Assembly (NCBI RefSeq): GCF_904848585.1 | Contig: NZ_CAJHCR010000005.1 | Location: forward strand, 434,001-498,000 | Length of the DNA: 64,000 nucleotides | Source of the DNA: Paraburkholderia kirstenboschensis | GTDB lineage: Bacteria > Pseudomonadota > Gammaproteobacteria > Burkholderiales > Burkholderiaceae | Direction: 5' to 3' | Shown here: piece after piece, positions 51,744-60,657 of the stretch | How positions within the stretch are numbered: the first letter of the stretch is position 1 | Layout: every line of letters starts with the position of its first letter | Program-made: the position numbers and the translations under genes | Notes under the pieces: model-generated | Databases searched by the model: none | What the model was told of the DNA's origin: nothing | Seen by the model: only the letters and a program-made list of their open reading frames with translations

Positions 51744-52187
51744 GTCGAATTTCCTTGTGAGGCGCTACGCACGCCGCGCATCGCCATGACGGCAGCCTTC
51801 GCGGGCGGTCTCCGGGCCGATGCGGGCTGCGGCAAACGGGTGTGCCGGCAGCTTCTGCCAGTTCTTCGCCGGTCGGGTCTGCCGGGGTCCGTGCGCCGAT
51901 CCGGTTGGCGACGAGTTGCCCGCAAGCTCGCTCGCATTGTTCGCAGAGTGAACAGTGATTCGGTTAGCGAACGATCCGGCGATTATGGTTGCGCTTTGGC
52001 TGCATTGTCAAGGCACGGACTTTCCCTTAATCATAGGTTGCCGCCGCATGCGGTGCGTACCTGTTGGCTTCGTGCGCACTCTTGTCGCGTGGAGGTCAAC
52101 GAAAATCCCACTATCCCGCACGGCGATTATTCGGCTACCCTCTATCGACATATCGAATAGCCTCACACGGCCCGCCGGTCGAAAAGC
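51744..52187. promoter_or_regulatory. Divergent control region of pcaIJBDC and the LysR gene
   Basis: No gene is supported in these 444 bases. GTTCGC (51939-51944) and GCGAAC (51967-51972) form a widely spaced inverted repeat, and an AT-rich stretch near 51955-52045 probably contains promoters, but no single LysR T-N11-A box stands out. Confidence 0.4.
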
Positions 52188-53117
52188 ATGTCGGACACCA
52201 ACCTCGATCTGAATCTGATCCCATACCTCGTCGCGATGGAGGACACCCGCAACGTCAGCCGCGCGGCCGAGCAACTCGGCGTGAGCCAGCCGCGCGTGAG
52301 CACGGCGCTCGGGCGGCTGCGCGAGTATTTCGACGACCCGCTATTCGTGCGCACGTCAAAAGGCATGGAGCCCACGCCTCGCGCGCTCGCCATTCTGCCG
52401 GCCGCGCGCGACGCGCTTCTGCGGATCGAGAAAGGCATGCTCGACGCGCAGGAGTTCGATCCGGACACCAGCACGCATACGTTCTCGATTGCGCTTTCCG
52501 ACGTCGGTGAGATCGTCTTTTTGCCACGGCTTCTGCAACTCTTCGCCGAGCGCGCGCCGCATGCGAATCTGCGCTCCGTATCGCTGTCGCCGGCGCATGT
52601 CGAACGCGGGCTCGAATCGGGCGACGTCGATCTCGCCGTTGGCTACTTTCCGGACCTGTCGGGTAATAACTTTTTCCAGCAGCGGCTCTTCACGCACCGC
52701 TTCATTTGCCTGATGCGCGCCGGTCATCCGCTTTCGAAGGCGCCGCTCACGCTCGCGCAGTACGTCGCGTCGGGGCACGCCGTGGTGCGCGCCGAAGGAC
52801 GCAGCCAGGAAGTCCTCGAACAGTATCTGGTGAAAAAACGCATCAAGCGGCGCGCGGTGCTGGAGACGCCGCACTTCATGAGCCTGCCGTTCATTCTCGC
52901 GCGCACCGATCTGATCGCGACCGTGCCGCATGCGATCGGCTTCGCGTATGTGTCGGAACATGCGTCGATCACGCTCGTCGAGCCGCCGCTGCCGCTGCCG
53001 CGTTTCGATTTGCGGCAGCATTGGCATCGCAAGTTTCATAACGATCCGCGCGGAAGCTGGCTGCGCAGCGTGGTCGCGCAGCTCTTCAACGACGCCATGG
53101 ACGAATGGCCGAAATGA
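52188..53117 (+). CDS. LysR family regulator divergent from pcaIJBDC
   Basis: The protein has 309 residues. The winged helix is at about residues 7-66 (NVSRAAEQLGVSQPRVSTALGR, DDPLFVRTSKGMEPT), followed by a periplasmic-binding-like effector domain. It belongs to the NodD/LeuO-like branch, with a DLAVGYFPDL segment common to aromatic-pathway members. It probably activates the divergent pca operon with a pathway intermediate as inducer. Whether it is the functional PcaQ equivalent cannot be decided from sequence alone. Confidence 0.88.
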   Translation: MSDTNLDLNLIPYLVAMEDTRNVSRAAEQLGVSQPRVSTALGRLREYFDDPLFVRTSKGMEPTPRALAILPAARDALLRIEKGMLDAQEFDPDTSTHTFSIALSDVGEIVFLPRLLQLFAERAPHANLRSVSLSPAHVERGLESGDVDLAVGYFPDLSGNNFFQQRLFTHRFICLMRAGHPLSKAPLTLAQYVASGHAVVRAEGRSQEVLEQYLVKKRIKRRAVLETPHFMSLPFILARTDLIATVPHAIGFAYVSEHASITLVEPPLPLPRFDLRQHWHRKFHNDPRGSWLRSVVAQLFNDAMDEWPK

Positions 53118-53242
53118 AACCGTCAGCCCCGCGACGTCGGAAGGGGCATCGGCACGATCCAGCGTAAACATGGAACAATAACCACACTCATGAACCCGCG
53201 CGCTCCATCCTGGCCCGACGCGCGATCCCGGAGGAGCAACGG

Positions 53243-53881
53243 ATGACCAGCAGCAAGACAGAACAAACAACACCGGCGGCCACGAACGGCCGTCCGAGCC
53301 GTGAAGAAGCAGAAGCAGCCGTGCGCGTGCTGCTGCGTTGGGCCGGCGACGATCCGCAGCGCGAGGGCCTTATCGACACACCGGCGCGCGTGGTGCGCTC
53401 TTATGAAGAGTTCTATGCGGGCTATCAGGTCGATCCGCGCGAAATCCTCGCTCGCACGTTTTCCGAGGTGGACGGCTACGACGAGATGATCGTGCTGAAG
53501 GACATCCGCTTCGAAAGCTATTGCGAACATCACATGGTGCCAATTATCGGGCGCGCGCATGTCGCGTATCTGCCGGGGCATCGCGTCGTCGGCATCTCGA
53601 AGCTAGCTCGTCTCGTCGACGCATTCGCAAAGCGCCTGCAGATCCAGGAAAAGATGACCGTGCAGATCGCCGACACGTTGAACGATGTACTGCAACCGGC
53701 AGGCGTCGGCGTAATTCTCGAAGCCGCGCATCAGTGCATGTCGACGCGCGGCGTGCACAAAGCGGGCGTGACAATGGTCACGTCGCGCATGCTCGGCACG
53801 TTCCGCACGGACCCGTCCACGCGCCGCGAGTTTCTGGCGATAGTGGGCAATCCCGGCGCCGTGGCGGTGCCCAACACGTAA
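53243..53881 (+). CDS. folE: GTP cyclohydrolase I
   Basis: The 212 residues contain SYCEHHMVPIIGRAHVAYLP and HQCMSTRGV, which hold the zinc ligands Cys, His and Cys, and the GTP-binding end GTFRTDPSTRREFL. The enzyme makes dihydroneopterin triphosphate, the first step of folate and tetrahydropterin synthesis. GGAG twelve bases upstream of ATG 53243 supports the start. It forms a single-gene unit here. Confidence 0.96.
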   Translation: MTSSKTEQTTPAATNGRPSREEAEAAVRVLLRWAGDDPQREGLIDTPARVVRSYEEFYAGYQVDPREILARTFSEVDGYDEMIVLKDIRFESYCEHHMVPIIGRAHVAYLPGHRVVGISKLARLVDAFAKRLQIQEKMTVQIADTLNDVLQPAGVGVILEAAHQCMSTRGVHKAGVTMVTSRMLGTFRTDPSTRREFLAIVGNPGAVAVPNT

Positions 53882-53922
53882 GAGCAGATTTTTAGCCGGG
53901 CGCGCGCGACACAACGCATGCC

Positions 53923-54831
53923 TCACGCCGCCTTGCGCGTGCTGCGCGTTTGCCCGAACGTCGCGAGCATCACGGCGCCGAGTACACAGGCAACGCCCGC
54001 AAGTTGCGCCGCGCTGACCGGCTCGTGCAACAGCAGCGCGGCCAACGCCAACGCACTGACCGGCACGAGCGCGGTCGTCAAGCCGGCCTCCGCGCCGCTC
54101 ACGCGCGCGGCGCCCTCATACCAGAGAACGAAGCCGGCCACGGTCGGCACGAGCGCGTAATACAGCACGCCGCTCAGAGCGCCGCCGTCGAGCGACATGC
54201 TCCAGGGTCTTTCAAAACACGCGGGCACGATCGAGACCGCGAAGCCGACGCCGCACATCAACGCCGACAACGGCAGCGGCGCAACCGGTGTGCGCAGCTT
54301 GCGATTAAGCAGAATGAAAAGCGCCTCGCAGACAATCGCCGCGAACACCAGCGCATTGCCCAGGATAGAAGAACTGCCGGCATGCGGCACAGCGCTTTCG
54401 CCGGGACGCACGGTGCAAGCAAGCACGCCCGCCGTGGCGAGACCGATCGCACCGAGCAGCGCGGGCGACGGCCGCTCGCCCAGCGCCAGCATCGCGACCA
54501 CCGCCGACACTGCGGGCAACGTGCCCGCGATCACACCCGCATCGCCGGCCGAGGCGAGTTTCATCCCGCTGATGAGCAATACCGTATAACCGACGCTGCC
54601 CGCCGCGGCCTGCGCGACGACCAGCGCGGCGTCGCGCCGGTCGAGGCGCGGCCAGCGCACGCCGCGCCAGCGCATGATCAGCACAAACAGCGGAAACGCG
54701 ATCGCGAAGCGCAGCGCGGTTGCACTGAACGGCGGCAATCCCGCCGCAATCGACTTGCTCACCACCACCGTGCTGCCGACGCCGACCATCGCCAACGCGC
54801 AACATATATAGCCGATGTACCGTGAATTCAT
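53923..54831 (-). CDS. EamA/DMT family transporter
   Basis: From ATG 54831 the 302 residues form ten membrane helices in two EamA repeats (the first starts YIGYICCALAMVGVGSTVVVS; the second LGNALVFAAIVCEALFILLN). The family exports metabolites such as amino acids or purines; no substrate can be named. An extension to 54993 lacks a ribosome site and overlaps the leader of the divergent DedA gene. Confidence 0.9.
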   Translation of the reverse strand: MNSRYIGYICCALAMVGVGSTVVVSKSIAAGLPPFSATALRFAIAFPLFVLIMRWRGVRWPRLDRRDAALVVAQAAAGSVGYTVLLISGMKLASAGDAGVIAGTLPAVSAVVAMLALGERPSPALLGAIGLATAGVLACTVRPGESAVPHAGSSSILGNALVFAAIVCEALFILLNRKLRTPVAPLPLSALMCGVGFAVSIVPACFERPWSMSLDGGALSGVLYYALVPTVAGFVLWYEGAARVSGAEAGLTTALVPVSALALAALLLHEPVSAAQLAGVACVLGAVMLATFGQTRSTRKAA

Positions 54832-55058
54832 CGTGCAACTCCGAGGCAAAGGGACGAGCACGCAGCTTAAACATGCGGCCGCAGGCAGTCTTGAACGAAA
54901 TTGCAGCGCGTTGCAGCTTGGCCCTTGCGGGCGATCCATCGAGTATCCTGCTCGAAGGGAGAAGCCCGAGCGCGACGGGAACGGTCTTTGCATCAGTAGA
55001 CGAGCCGGGCAACAATAGGCGCCTTCAACTTCCCAACAAGAACTCAGGAGCCGCGCAA

Positions 55059-56123
55059 TTGGTAGAGTTTCCGTCGTCGGCGGTATCCGCTTGGGGCGGC
55101 GCGGTCGTCTTCGGCAACGTGCTGTTGACGCGACTCGGCGTGCCGATTCCCGCCGTGCCCGTGCTGTTGTTTGCCGGCTCCGCGATTGCGGCGGGCACGC
55201 TGTCGTTCTGGCCGGTGCTATGCGCCGCGGTGCTCGGCGCGTTGATCGGCGACGGCGCGTGGTTCACCGCCGGCCGCCTCTATGGCCGCAAGCTGATTGG
55301 CGTGCTCGGTCAGATGCTGCCCGCCCTCGATGCCCGCGTCGAACAGGCCCGCTCGATGTTCGAGCGCTTCGGCGTGCCGCTGGTGTCGATCTCGAAGTTC
55401 GTTCCCGGCCTTGCGCTGATCACGCCGCCGCTGATGGGCACCACAGCCGTCGACGCCCGCATCTACGCAGTCTGGGACCTTACCGGCGCAATGGCGTGGG
55501 CCGCTTTCTGGCTGCTCGGCGGCGCGGCAGCGGAACGGCAACTGCATATGCTGTTCGAGTTCGTCAGAGCGCAAGGCGGCACGGTGATCGATCTGCTGCT
55601 GGGCGCCGCATTGCTGTATCTCGCCTATCGCCTTTTTCTGCAGCGGCGGGCACGCCGGCAAGCCGCGCTCGCCGATGACGGCGCGCAACCACAAGCGTCG
55701 AGCCGCGCGGCGGCCCGCAAGCCGACACCCAAGGTGCTCGACGCACGCCCACCGGGCGCAGCGCTCGACGCAGTGCCGCCTATTCCGGGCGCATACGCAC
55801 TCGACCCGCATTCGCCGGAACAGATCGACTTCGCGCTGCGCGCCTATGACATGGTGATTTACTGCGTGTGCCCGGACAGCGCAACGGCTGCCGAGATCAG
55901 CGTGCGGATGCGCAACTATGGCTATACGCGGATTCGCGCGCTGCGCGGAGGGCTGGATGCGTGGCAGCGGCGCGGCTTTCCGGTGGGTTTGCTGCTTGCC
56001 GACGAGCCGCGCACGAGCCGGCTCACGCAGTCTGTAGGCGCATTACGCGGCGGATTCCATGGAGACGCAGGAAACGCCGTGACACTGCGCGGCTTCGCGC
56101 CGCGAAGCCGCGCAAGCGCATGA
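55059..56123 (+). CDS. DedA family membrane protein fused to a rhodanese-like domain
   Basis: The chosen start is TTG 55059 because AGGAG lies eight bases upstream; the frame is open to 54822 but that part looks non-coding. The 354 residues have an N-terminal DedA (SNARE-associated) domain (about 1-200) with GDGAWFTAGRLYGRK and the conserved motif SKFVPGLALITPPLMG. The cytoplasmic C-terminus (about 225-330) has a rhodanese-like fold with VIYCVCPDSATAAE (active-site Cys) and RALRGGLDAW. DedA proteins are linked to lipid flipping and membrane homeostasis; the rhodanese part suggests a sulfur or redox link. Confidence 0.85.
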   Translation: MVEFPSSAVSAWGGAVVFGNVLLTRLGVPIPAVPVLLFAGSAIAAGTLSFWPVLCAAVLGALIGDGAWFTAGRLYGRKLIGVLGQMLPALDARVEQARSMFERFGVPLVSISKFVPGLALITPPLMGTTAVDARIYAVWDLTGAMAWAAFWLLGGAAAERQLHMLFEFVRAQGGTVIDLLLGAALLYLAYRLFLQRRARRQAALADDGAQPQASSRAAARKPTPKVLDARPPGAALDAVPPIPGAYALDPHSPEQIDFALRAYDMVIYCVCPDSATAAEISVRMRNYGYTRIRALRGGLDAWQRRGFPVGLLLADEPRTSRLTQSVGALRGGFHGDAGNAVTLRGFAPRSRASA

Positions 56124-56189
56124 ATGACGACTGGCCTGTCCAAGTCGACCTCGCCTTGTTTGCTTCACGCTCGCCTGCGACGGCGGGTG

Positions 56190-57800
56190 CTAAGTCATCG
56201 AACGCATGGGCGACTGCGCGGCAGAAACGCGATTGCGGCCCGCCGCTTTCGCCACATAAAGCTGCCGGTCGGCTGCGGCGAGCAGATCGAACGCGTTCGC
56301 ACCTTGCGCGGGCACGCAGGTCGCGCAACCGACGCTCACCGTGACCGCCACCGTGTCGTCGCCGCCCTGCAGAATGTCTTGCGCCTGCACTCTCCGGCGA
56401 ATCTTCTCCGCAAGCGTGAGTGCCCCGTCGGCCGACGTGTCCGGCAGTATCACGGCAAACTCCTCGCCGCCATAGCGCGCGACCACGTCGACTGAACGGC
56501 GCACCGCGGTCGAAATGCATTCGGCCACCGCGCTCAGTGCTTCGTCGCCGCTTGCGTGACCGTGCGTGTCGTTGAAGTGTTTGAAATGATCGATGTCGAT
56601 GAAAAGCGCCGACAGCGGCTGGCCCGTGCGCCGCGCGCGGCGCCACTCTTCGTCGAGCCGGTTGTCGAGCACACGGCGATTGCTAAGCCCTGTCAGCGGG
56701 TCGGTGCCGGCGAGACGCGTCAGCGCGGCCTGCGCGCGCAACTTGCCGCGCAGCGCAAACGCCAGCAGCCAGGACACCGCTACGAAGACTGCGCCGAACG
56801 CGAGCGTCAACGCGCCGCTGATCGTCGCGCGATGGCGCCACGGCGCCAGCACGTCGTCGACAGCGGGCGCGACGACCGCAATCAGCGAGGTGCCCGGCAC
56901 GTGCGTGTACGTGAACATGCGCTCCACACCGTCGACTGCGGAAGGCGCCATATAGGAACCGGCGCCATGCGCGGCCATACGGACGAAGCTCGGCGACCTT
57001 GCAATGCTCGCGCCGATATCTTGCGGCGAGTACGGCTTGCGCGCGATGAGCGTGCCGTCGTCCATCGCGATGAATACCGAGCCTTGCTTGCCAATGCTGA
57101 TTCGCTCGAGCAGGCGTTGGAAGTACTCGATGCGAATCGCAAGCAACGCGACGCCGGCAAAGCTGCCATTGGCGTCGTTGATCCGCCGGGTGAGCCCTAT
57201 CGACATCTTGCCGTCGCGCAAGCGGGAGCGGAACGGATGCGACAGATAAAGACCCGCAGCCGCGTTGCGCCGATGGACCATAAAGTAGTCGCGGTCGGTA
57301 AAGCGAACCTCCCGGTTGACGTCGCCGCTTTGCGAAGCGATCACCTCGCCATGCGCGCCCAGGATATACGCGCCGCCGAGATAAGCGGCCGTCGTAGCAC
57401 GGTCGAACAGCACTGCGCGCTGCGCGTCGGGAGGCAGCCCCGCAGCCAGATGATGCTGCGCGCCGTCCACCATTGCCTGCAACGACAGGTTATAAATTTC
57501 GACGTTCCTCTCCACATCGCTGGAGATGATCGACACGAGGTTCTGCGACGTTTCGCGCGCATGGTCGAGCGCGTCAGTGCGTCCGCTAAGGAGCGTAAGC
57601 AACGTGAGCGCCGCCATCGCGACCGCGACCACCGTACCGGCCACGCCCGCCAATACCGGACGATTGCCCACGTAACGCGCGACGCTGCCTGCTCCTTGCC
57701 GGACGGCCCTGCGCCAGCGCCGCCCTTGCAAATGCGCTCGATTTGCCACCTGCGCGTCGCCTCCATTGCACGCGGGCCGCATGAGCGTGCGGGCCGCCAT
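56190..57800 (-). CDS. Membrane diguanylate cyclase with periplasmic Cache-like sensor
   Basis: The protein has about 536 residues. TM1 is at about 48-72, followed by a periplasmic double-Cache-type sensor of about 240 residues (AAYLGGAYILGAHGEVIASQ, SHPFRSRLRDGKMSIGLTR), TM2 at about 322-347 and a C-terminal GGDEF domain. The catalytic signature is GGEEF at about 441-445, and the RSVD inhibitory site lies exactly five residues before it, so the enzyme should make cyclic di-GMP and be product-inhibited. The signal sensed is unknown. Two N-terminal starts (ATG 57800 or the TTG before it) are possible. Confidence 0.92.
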   Translation of the reverse strand: MAARTLMRPACNGGDAQVANRAHLQGRRWRRAVRQGAGSVARYVGNRPVLAGVAGTVVAVAMAALTLLTLLSGRTDALDHARETSQNLVSIISSDVERNVEIYNLSLQAMVDGAQHHLAAGLPPDAQRAVLFDRATTAAYLGGAYILGAHGEVIASQSGDVNREVRFTDRDYFMVHRRNAAAGLYLSHPFRSRLRDGKMSIGLTRRINDANGSFAGVALLAIRIEYFQRLLERISIGKQGSVFIAMDDGTLIARKPYSPQDIGASIARSPSFVRMAAHGAGSYMAPSAVDGVERMFTYTHVPGTSLIAVVAPAVDDVLAPWRHRATISGALTLAFGAVFVAVSWLLAFALRGKLRAQAALTRLAGTDPLTGLSNRRVLDNRLDEEWRRARRTGQPLSALFIDIDHFKHFNDTHGHASGDEALSAVAECISTAVRRSVDVVARYGGEEFAVILPDTSADGALTLAEKIRRRVQAQDILQGGDDTVAVTVSVGCATCVPAQGANAFDLLAAADRQLYVAKAAGRNRVSAAQSPMRSMT

Positions 57801-57851
57801 CAAATATCACGCGCGGGCGCATTGCCCGCCGCGTGTCAGGGCGCGTTCGCG

Positions 57852-58733
57852 TTATAGCTTGCGCAACAGTCCCGCCGCCGAACGCATGCGGCGTTTGCGC
57901 TCCTTGTGCAACCACTGCAGCACCGCGTCGGTGTCGCCCGATCCGGCGAATAAGCTCGCATTGTCGCGCAGTAACATTTCGCTCGCGACGATATCGTTTA
58001 GCGTACCGAAACGTTTTTGCACCTGCTTGAGCCGCTTCAGCGTGCGCTTGTGGCTGCCTCTCAAAACCGGCTGGAAAAATTCGAGCAGATAGCGAAGCTT
58101 CTTGCCGGCTTTCCTGACGTCGTGAAAAGCGGCGTAATTCGACGTTTTTGCGCGGCGCGCGCGCTTGGCGCGCTTTAACAACGAACGCTCCGAGGCTGCC
58201 ACACGCTTGCCCGCGAACTTGCTCAACGGCACGCGTTCGTGCGTCGTGTTGATCTCCGTCGATGCGCTAGTCAACGCCTCGCGCAACAGATGCTTGACGT
58301 CCGCGTTCGACAGCGTCTCGCGGCTCGTTGCGAGCGCATCGCCGCGCGCTTGCTCGAGCTTCGGCGCGAGGTTGCGCGCACCGCTATCTTCCTGCCCGAG
58401 GAGTTCGATCAGGATGTCCCAGTCGCGGGTTTTGCCGGCTGCAGTGGCCAGATACTTGTAGAGCGCGCGTTGCCGCGTGTTTTCGCCCTTCTCGAGGAGC
58501 GGCGCGAAGGCCCACCACAACGACCGCAAACGGCGTAGCGAAACCCTCAGCTTGTGCAGCGCTTCCGGCGACGGATCTTCGCGTACTGCATTCGCGAACC
58601 CTATCGCGTCGCTAACGAGCGGGGCCGCATACGACGCAAACGCGGCGTGCGCCGTGGGCTCCTGCACGGCCGAATCGGCGGCCGACGCCCCTCCGTCCGC
58701 CTTGCGGCTTTCCTTGCGACTGTCGCGCTTCAT
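57852..58733 (-). CDS. CHAD domain protein
   Basis: From ATG 58733 (AGGGA upstream) the 293 residues consist of a short charged N-terminus and a CHAD domain made of helical repeats with conserved basic residues: LHKLRVSLRRLRSLWWAF, TRDWDILIELL, FHDVRKAGKKLRYLLEFF, and a final HKERKRRMR. CHAD domains bind inorganic polyphosphate. It is divergent from a PiT phosphate transporter gene, and a PPK2 gene lies beyond that, so the three form a phosphate/polyphosphate group. Confidence 0.92.
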   Translation of the reverse strand: MKRDSRKESRKADGGASAADSAVQEPTAHAAFASYAAPLVSDAIGFANAVREDPSPEALHKLRVSLRRLRSLWWAFAPLLEKGENTRQRALYKYLATAAGKTRDWDILIELLGQEDSGARNLAPKLEQARGDALATSRETLSNADVKHLLREALTSASTEINTTHERVPLSKFAGKRVAASERSLLKRAKRARRAKTSNYAAFHDVRKAGKKLRYLLEFFQPVLRGSHKRTLKRLKQVQKRFGTLNDIVASEMLLRDNASLFAGSGDTDAVLQWLHKERKRRMRSAAGLLRKL

Positions 58734-58953
58734 CGAATTTCCCTCGAAGGTATGCCCGGTCCTCCCCCAGCGTAGCAAAATCGATTCCTGCATGCTACGC
58801 GGCACTGCCCTCGGGCCATCAGTCAAGGCGCCGGCCGCCAAATGCAGGCGGATGCCCGCTCTTGTGCATCCGCCCGATGCAGGTGTCATCGTACAGACAC
58901 ATATGCCCCGCAGGATCGGCAGTTCACCGACATTCCTCCAAGGGGCACACGTC

Positions 58954-60540
58954 ATGCCGGAACTTTCCTACCCGCAACCCAGCGCGGCAAGTGGCAAGGG
59001 GCGCAATCTCGGTCTCGTGATTTTCCTCGCCGTGATCGTAGCCGGCGTGGGCTATTGCAGTGTGCAACTCGCGGGCGATCTGCAACCCGTGCGCGAGAGT
59101 TCCATCCTGCCGTATCTGCTGCTCGGCGTCGCGCTGCTGATCGCACTTGGATTCGAATTCGTCAACGGCTTTCACGACACCGCGAACGCCGTGGCCACCG
59201 TCATCTATACACATTCGCTTGCGCCGAATCTCGCGGTCGTCTGGTCCGGCGCATGGAATTTCCTGGGCGTGCTGAGCTCGAGCGGAGCGGTCGCGTTCGG
59301 CATCCTGCAACTGCTGCCGGTTGAGCTGATCCTGCAAGTGGGCAGCAGCGCGGGCTTTTCGATGGTGTTCGCGCTGCTGATCGCGGCAATCATCTGGAAC
59401 CTCGGGACCTGGTATTTCGGCTTGCCGTCGTCGAGCTCGCATACGCTGATCGGCTCGATCATAGGCGTCGGCCTGATGAACCAGTTGATGCACGGCGTGA
59501 ACGGCACGAGTGGCGTGGACTGGAACCAGGCGCTTGGTGTGGGCAAGTCGTTGCTGTTCTCGCCGCTCGTAGGTTTTCTCGCAGCCGGATTGCTGCTGAT
59601 GATTCTCAAAGCCGTCGTGCGCATTCCCGCGCTCTATGCGGAGCCGAAGGGCAAGGAGCCGCCGCCGTTCTGGATTCGCAGCCTGCTGATCCTGACCTGC
59701 ACCGGCGTTTCGTTTGCGCACGGTTCGAACGACGGCCAGAAAGGCATGGGCCTCATCATGCTGATCCTGATCGGCACCGTGCCGACGGCGTATGCGCTGA
59801 ACAAGGCCGTTACGCCCGCTCAAACGCAGACGTTCATCGCGGTCGCGGAGCAAACGTCGGGCGCGCTTGCGCGCTACACGAATGGCGCGCCGCCTTCCGC
59901 CAATCCGCGCGCCGATGTCGAAGCATATGTGCGCACGCATCAACTGACGCCCGCGACGTTGCCCGCCTTGAAGCAACTCACGGATATCATCGCCAACCAG
60001 GTGCGCACATCCGGTTCGATGGCGGCCGTTCCGCAAAGCATCGTCGACAACGTGCGCAACAACATGTACGTGGCATCGGAGGCGATTCGTCTGATGGACA
60101 AGGCGAAGCAACCCGCCTTTGCTCCGGAAGACGCCAAGGCGATCAACAACTTCAAGGCGCAGACGGATCACGCCACCAAGTTCATTCCGACGTGGGTAAA
60201 GGTCGCGGTGGCGATTGCGCTGGGCTTGGGCACGATGGTCGGATGGAAGCGGATCGTGGTGACCGTCGGCGAAAAAATCGGCAAGCAACACCTGACGTAT
60301 GGACAGGGCGCGTCGGCCGAACTCGTTGCGATGATGACGATCGGCGCGGCCGACATGTACGGTCTGCCCGTGTCCACGACACATGTTCTGTCTTCGGGCG
60401 TGGCCGGCACCATGGCGGCCAACGGCTCGGGCTTGCAATGGGCGACCGTGCGCAGCCTCGTGCTCGCGTGGGTGCTGACGCTGCCGGCCTCCATCGCCCT
60501 CGCGGCGGGCCTGTACTGGCTGTTCCGCGCCGTGTTCTAA
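58954..60540 (+). CDS. PiT family inorganic phosphate transporter
   Basis: ATG 58954 with AAGGGG upstream gives 528 residues; the frame is open far upstream but that part is antisense to the CHAD gene. The PHO4 family's duplicated signatures are present: FEFVNGFHDTANAVATVIYT near residue 70 and VSFAHGSNDGQKGMGLIML near residue 265, each with the GPSSSH-like partner (GLPSSSSHTLIGSIIG and GLPVSTTHVLSSGVAG). It has about ten helices with a long polar middle loop (about 300-410). It imports metal-phosphate with protons. Confidence 0.93.
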   Translation: MPELSYPQPSAASGKGRNLGLVIFLAVIVAGVGYCSVQLAGDLQPVRESSILPYLLLGVALLIALGFEFVNGFHDTANAVATVIYTHSLAPNLAVVWSGAWNFLGVLSSSGAVAFGILQLLPVELILQVGSSAGFSMVFALLIAAIIWNLGTWYFGLPSSSSHTLIGSIIGVGLMNQLMHGVNGTSGVDWNQALGVGKSLLFSPLVGFLAAGLLLMILKAVVRIPALYAEPKGKEPPPFWIRSLLILTCTGVSFAHGSNDGQKGMGLIMLILIGTVPTAYALNKAVTPAQTQTFIAVAEQTSGALARYTNGAPPSANPRADVEAYVRTHQLTPATLPALKQLTDIIANQVRTSGSMAAVPQSIVDNVRNNMYVASEAIRLMDKAKQPAFAPEDAKAINNFKAQTDHATKFIPTWVKVAVAIALGLGTMVGWKRIVVTVGEKIGKQHLTYGQGASAELVAMMTIGAADMYGLPVSTTHVLSSGVAGTMAANGSGLQWATVRSLVLAWVLTLPASIALAAGLYWLFRAVF

Positions 60541-60590
60541 TCAGTCCGTTCGCGGCCGCCCATGCACATGCAGCATGGAGCCGGCATAAC

Positions 60591-60620
60591 GAAAAAGCGC
60601 GGCACGTGCCGCGCTTTTTC
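60591..60620. terminator. Perfect bidirectional terminator
   Basis: A 30-base perfect palindrome (AAAAAGCGCGGCAC on the left arm, mirrored on the right, ending in CTTTTTC) lies between the convergent PiT and PPK2 genes. Each strand reads a GC-rich stem followed by T5, so it can end transcription both ways. Confidence 0.9.
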
Positions 60621-60657
60621 GTTTCTTCTACTTCAAATACAAGGCCGGTCGAACCGC

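Noticed and set aside
56556..57857. Plus-strand frame of 433 codons
   Set aside because: Antisense to the diguanylate cyclase gene.
58924..60438. Minus-strand frame of 504 codons
   Set aside because: Shadow of the PiT transporter gene.
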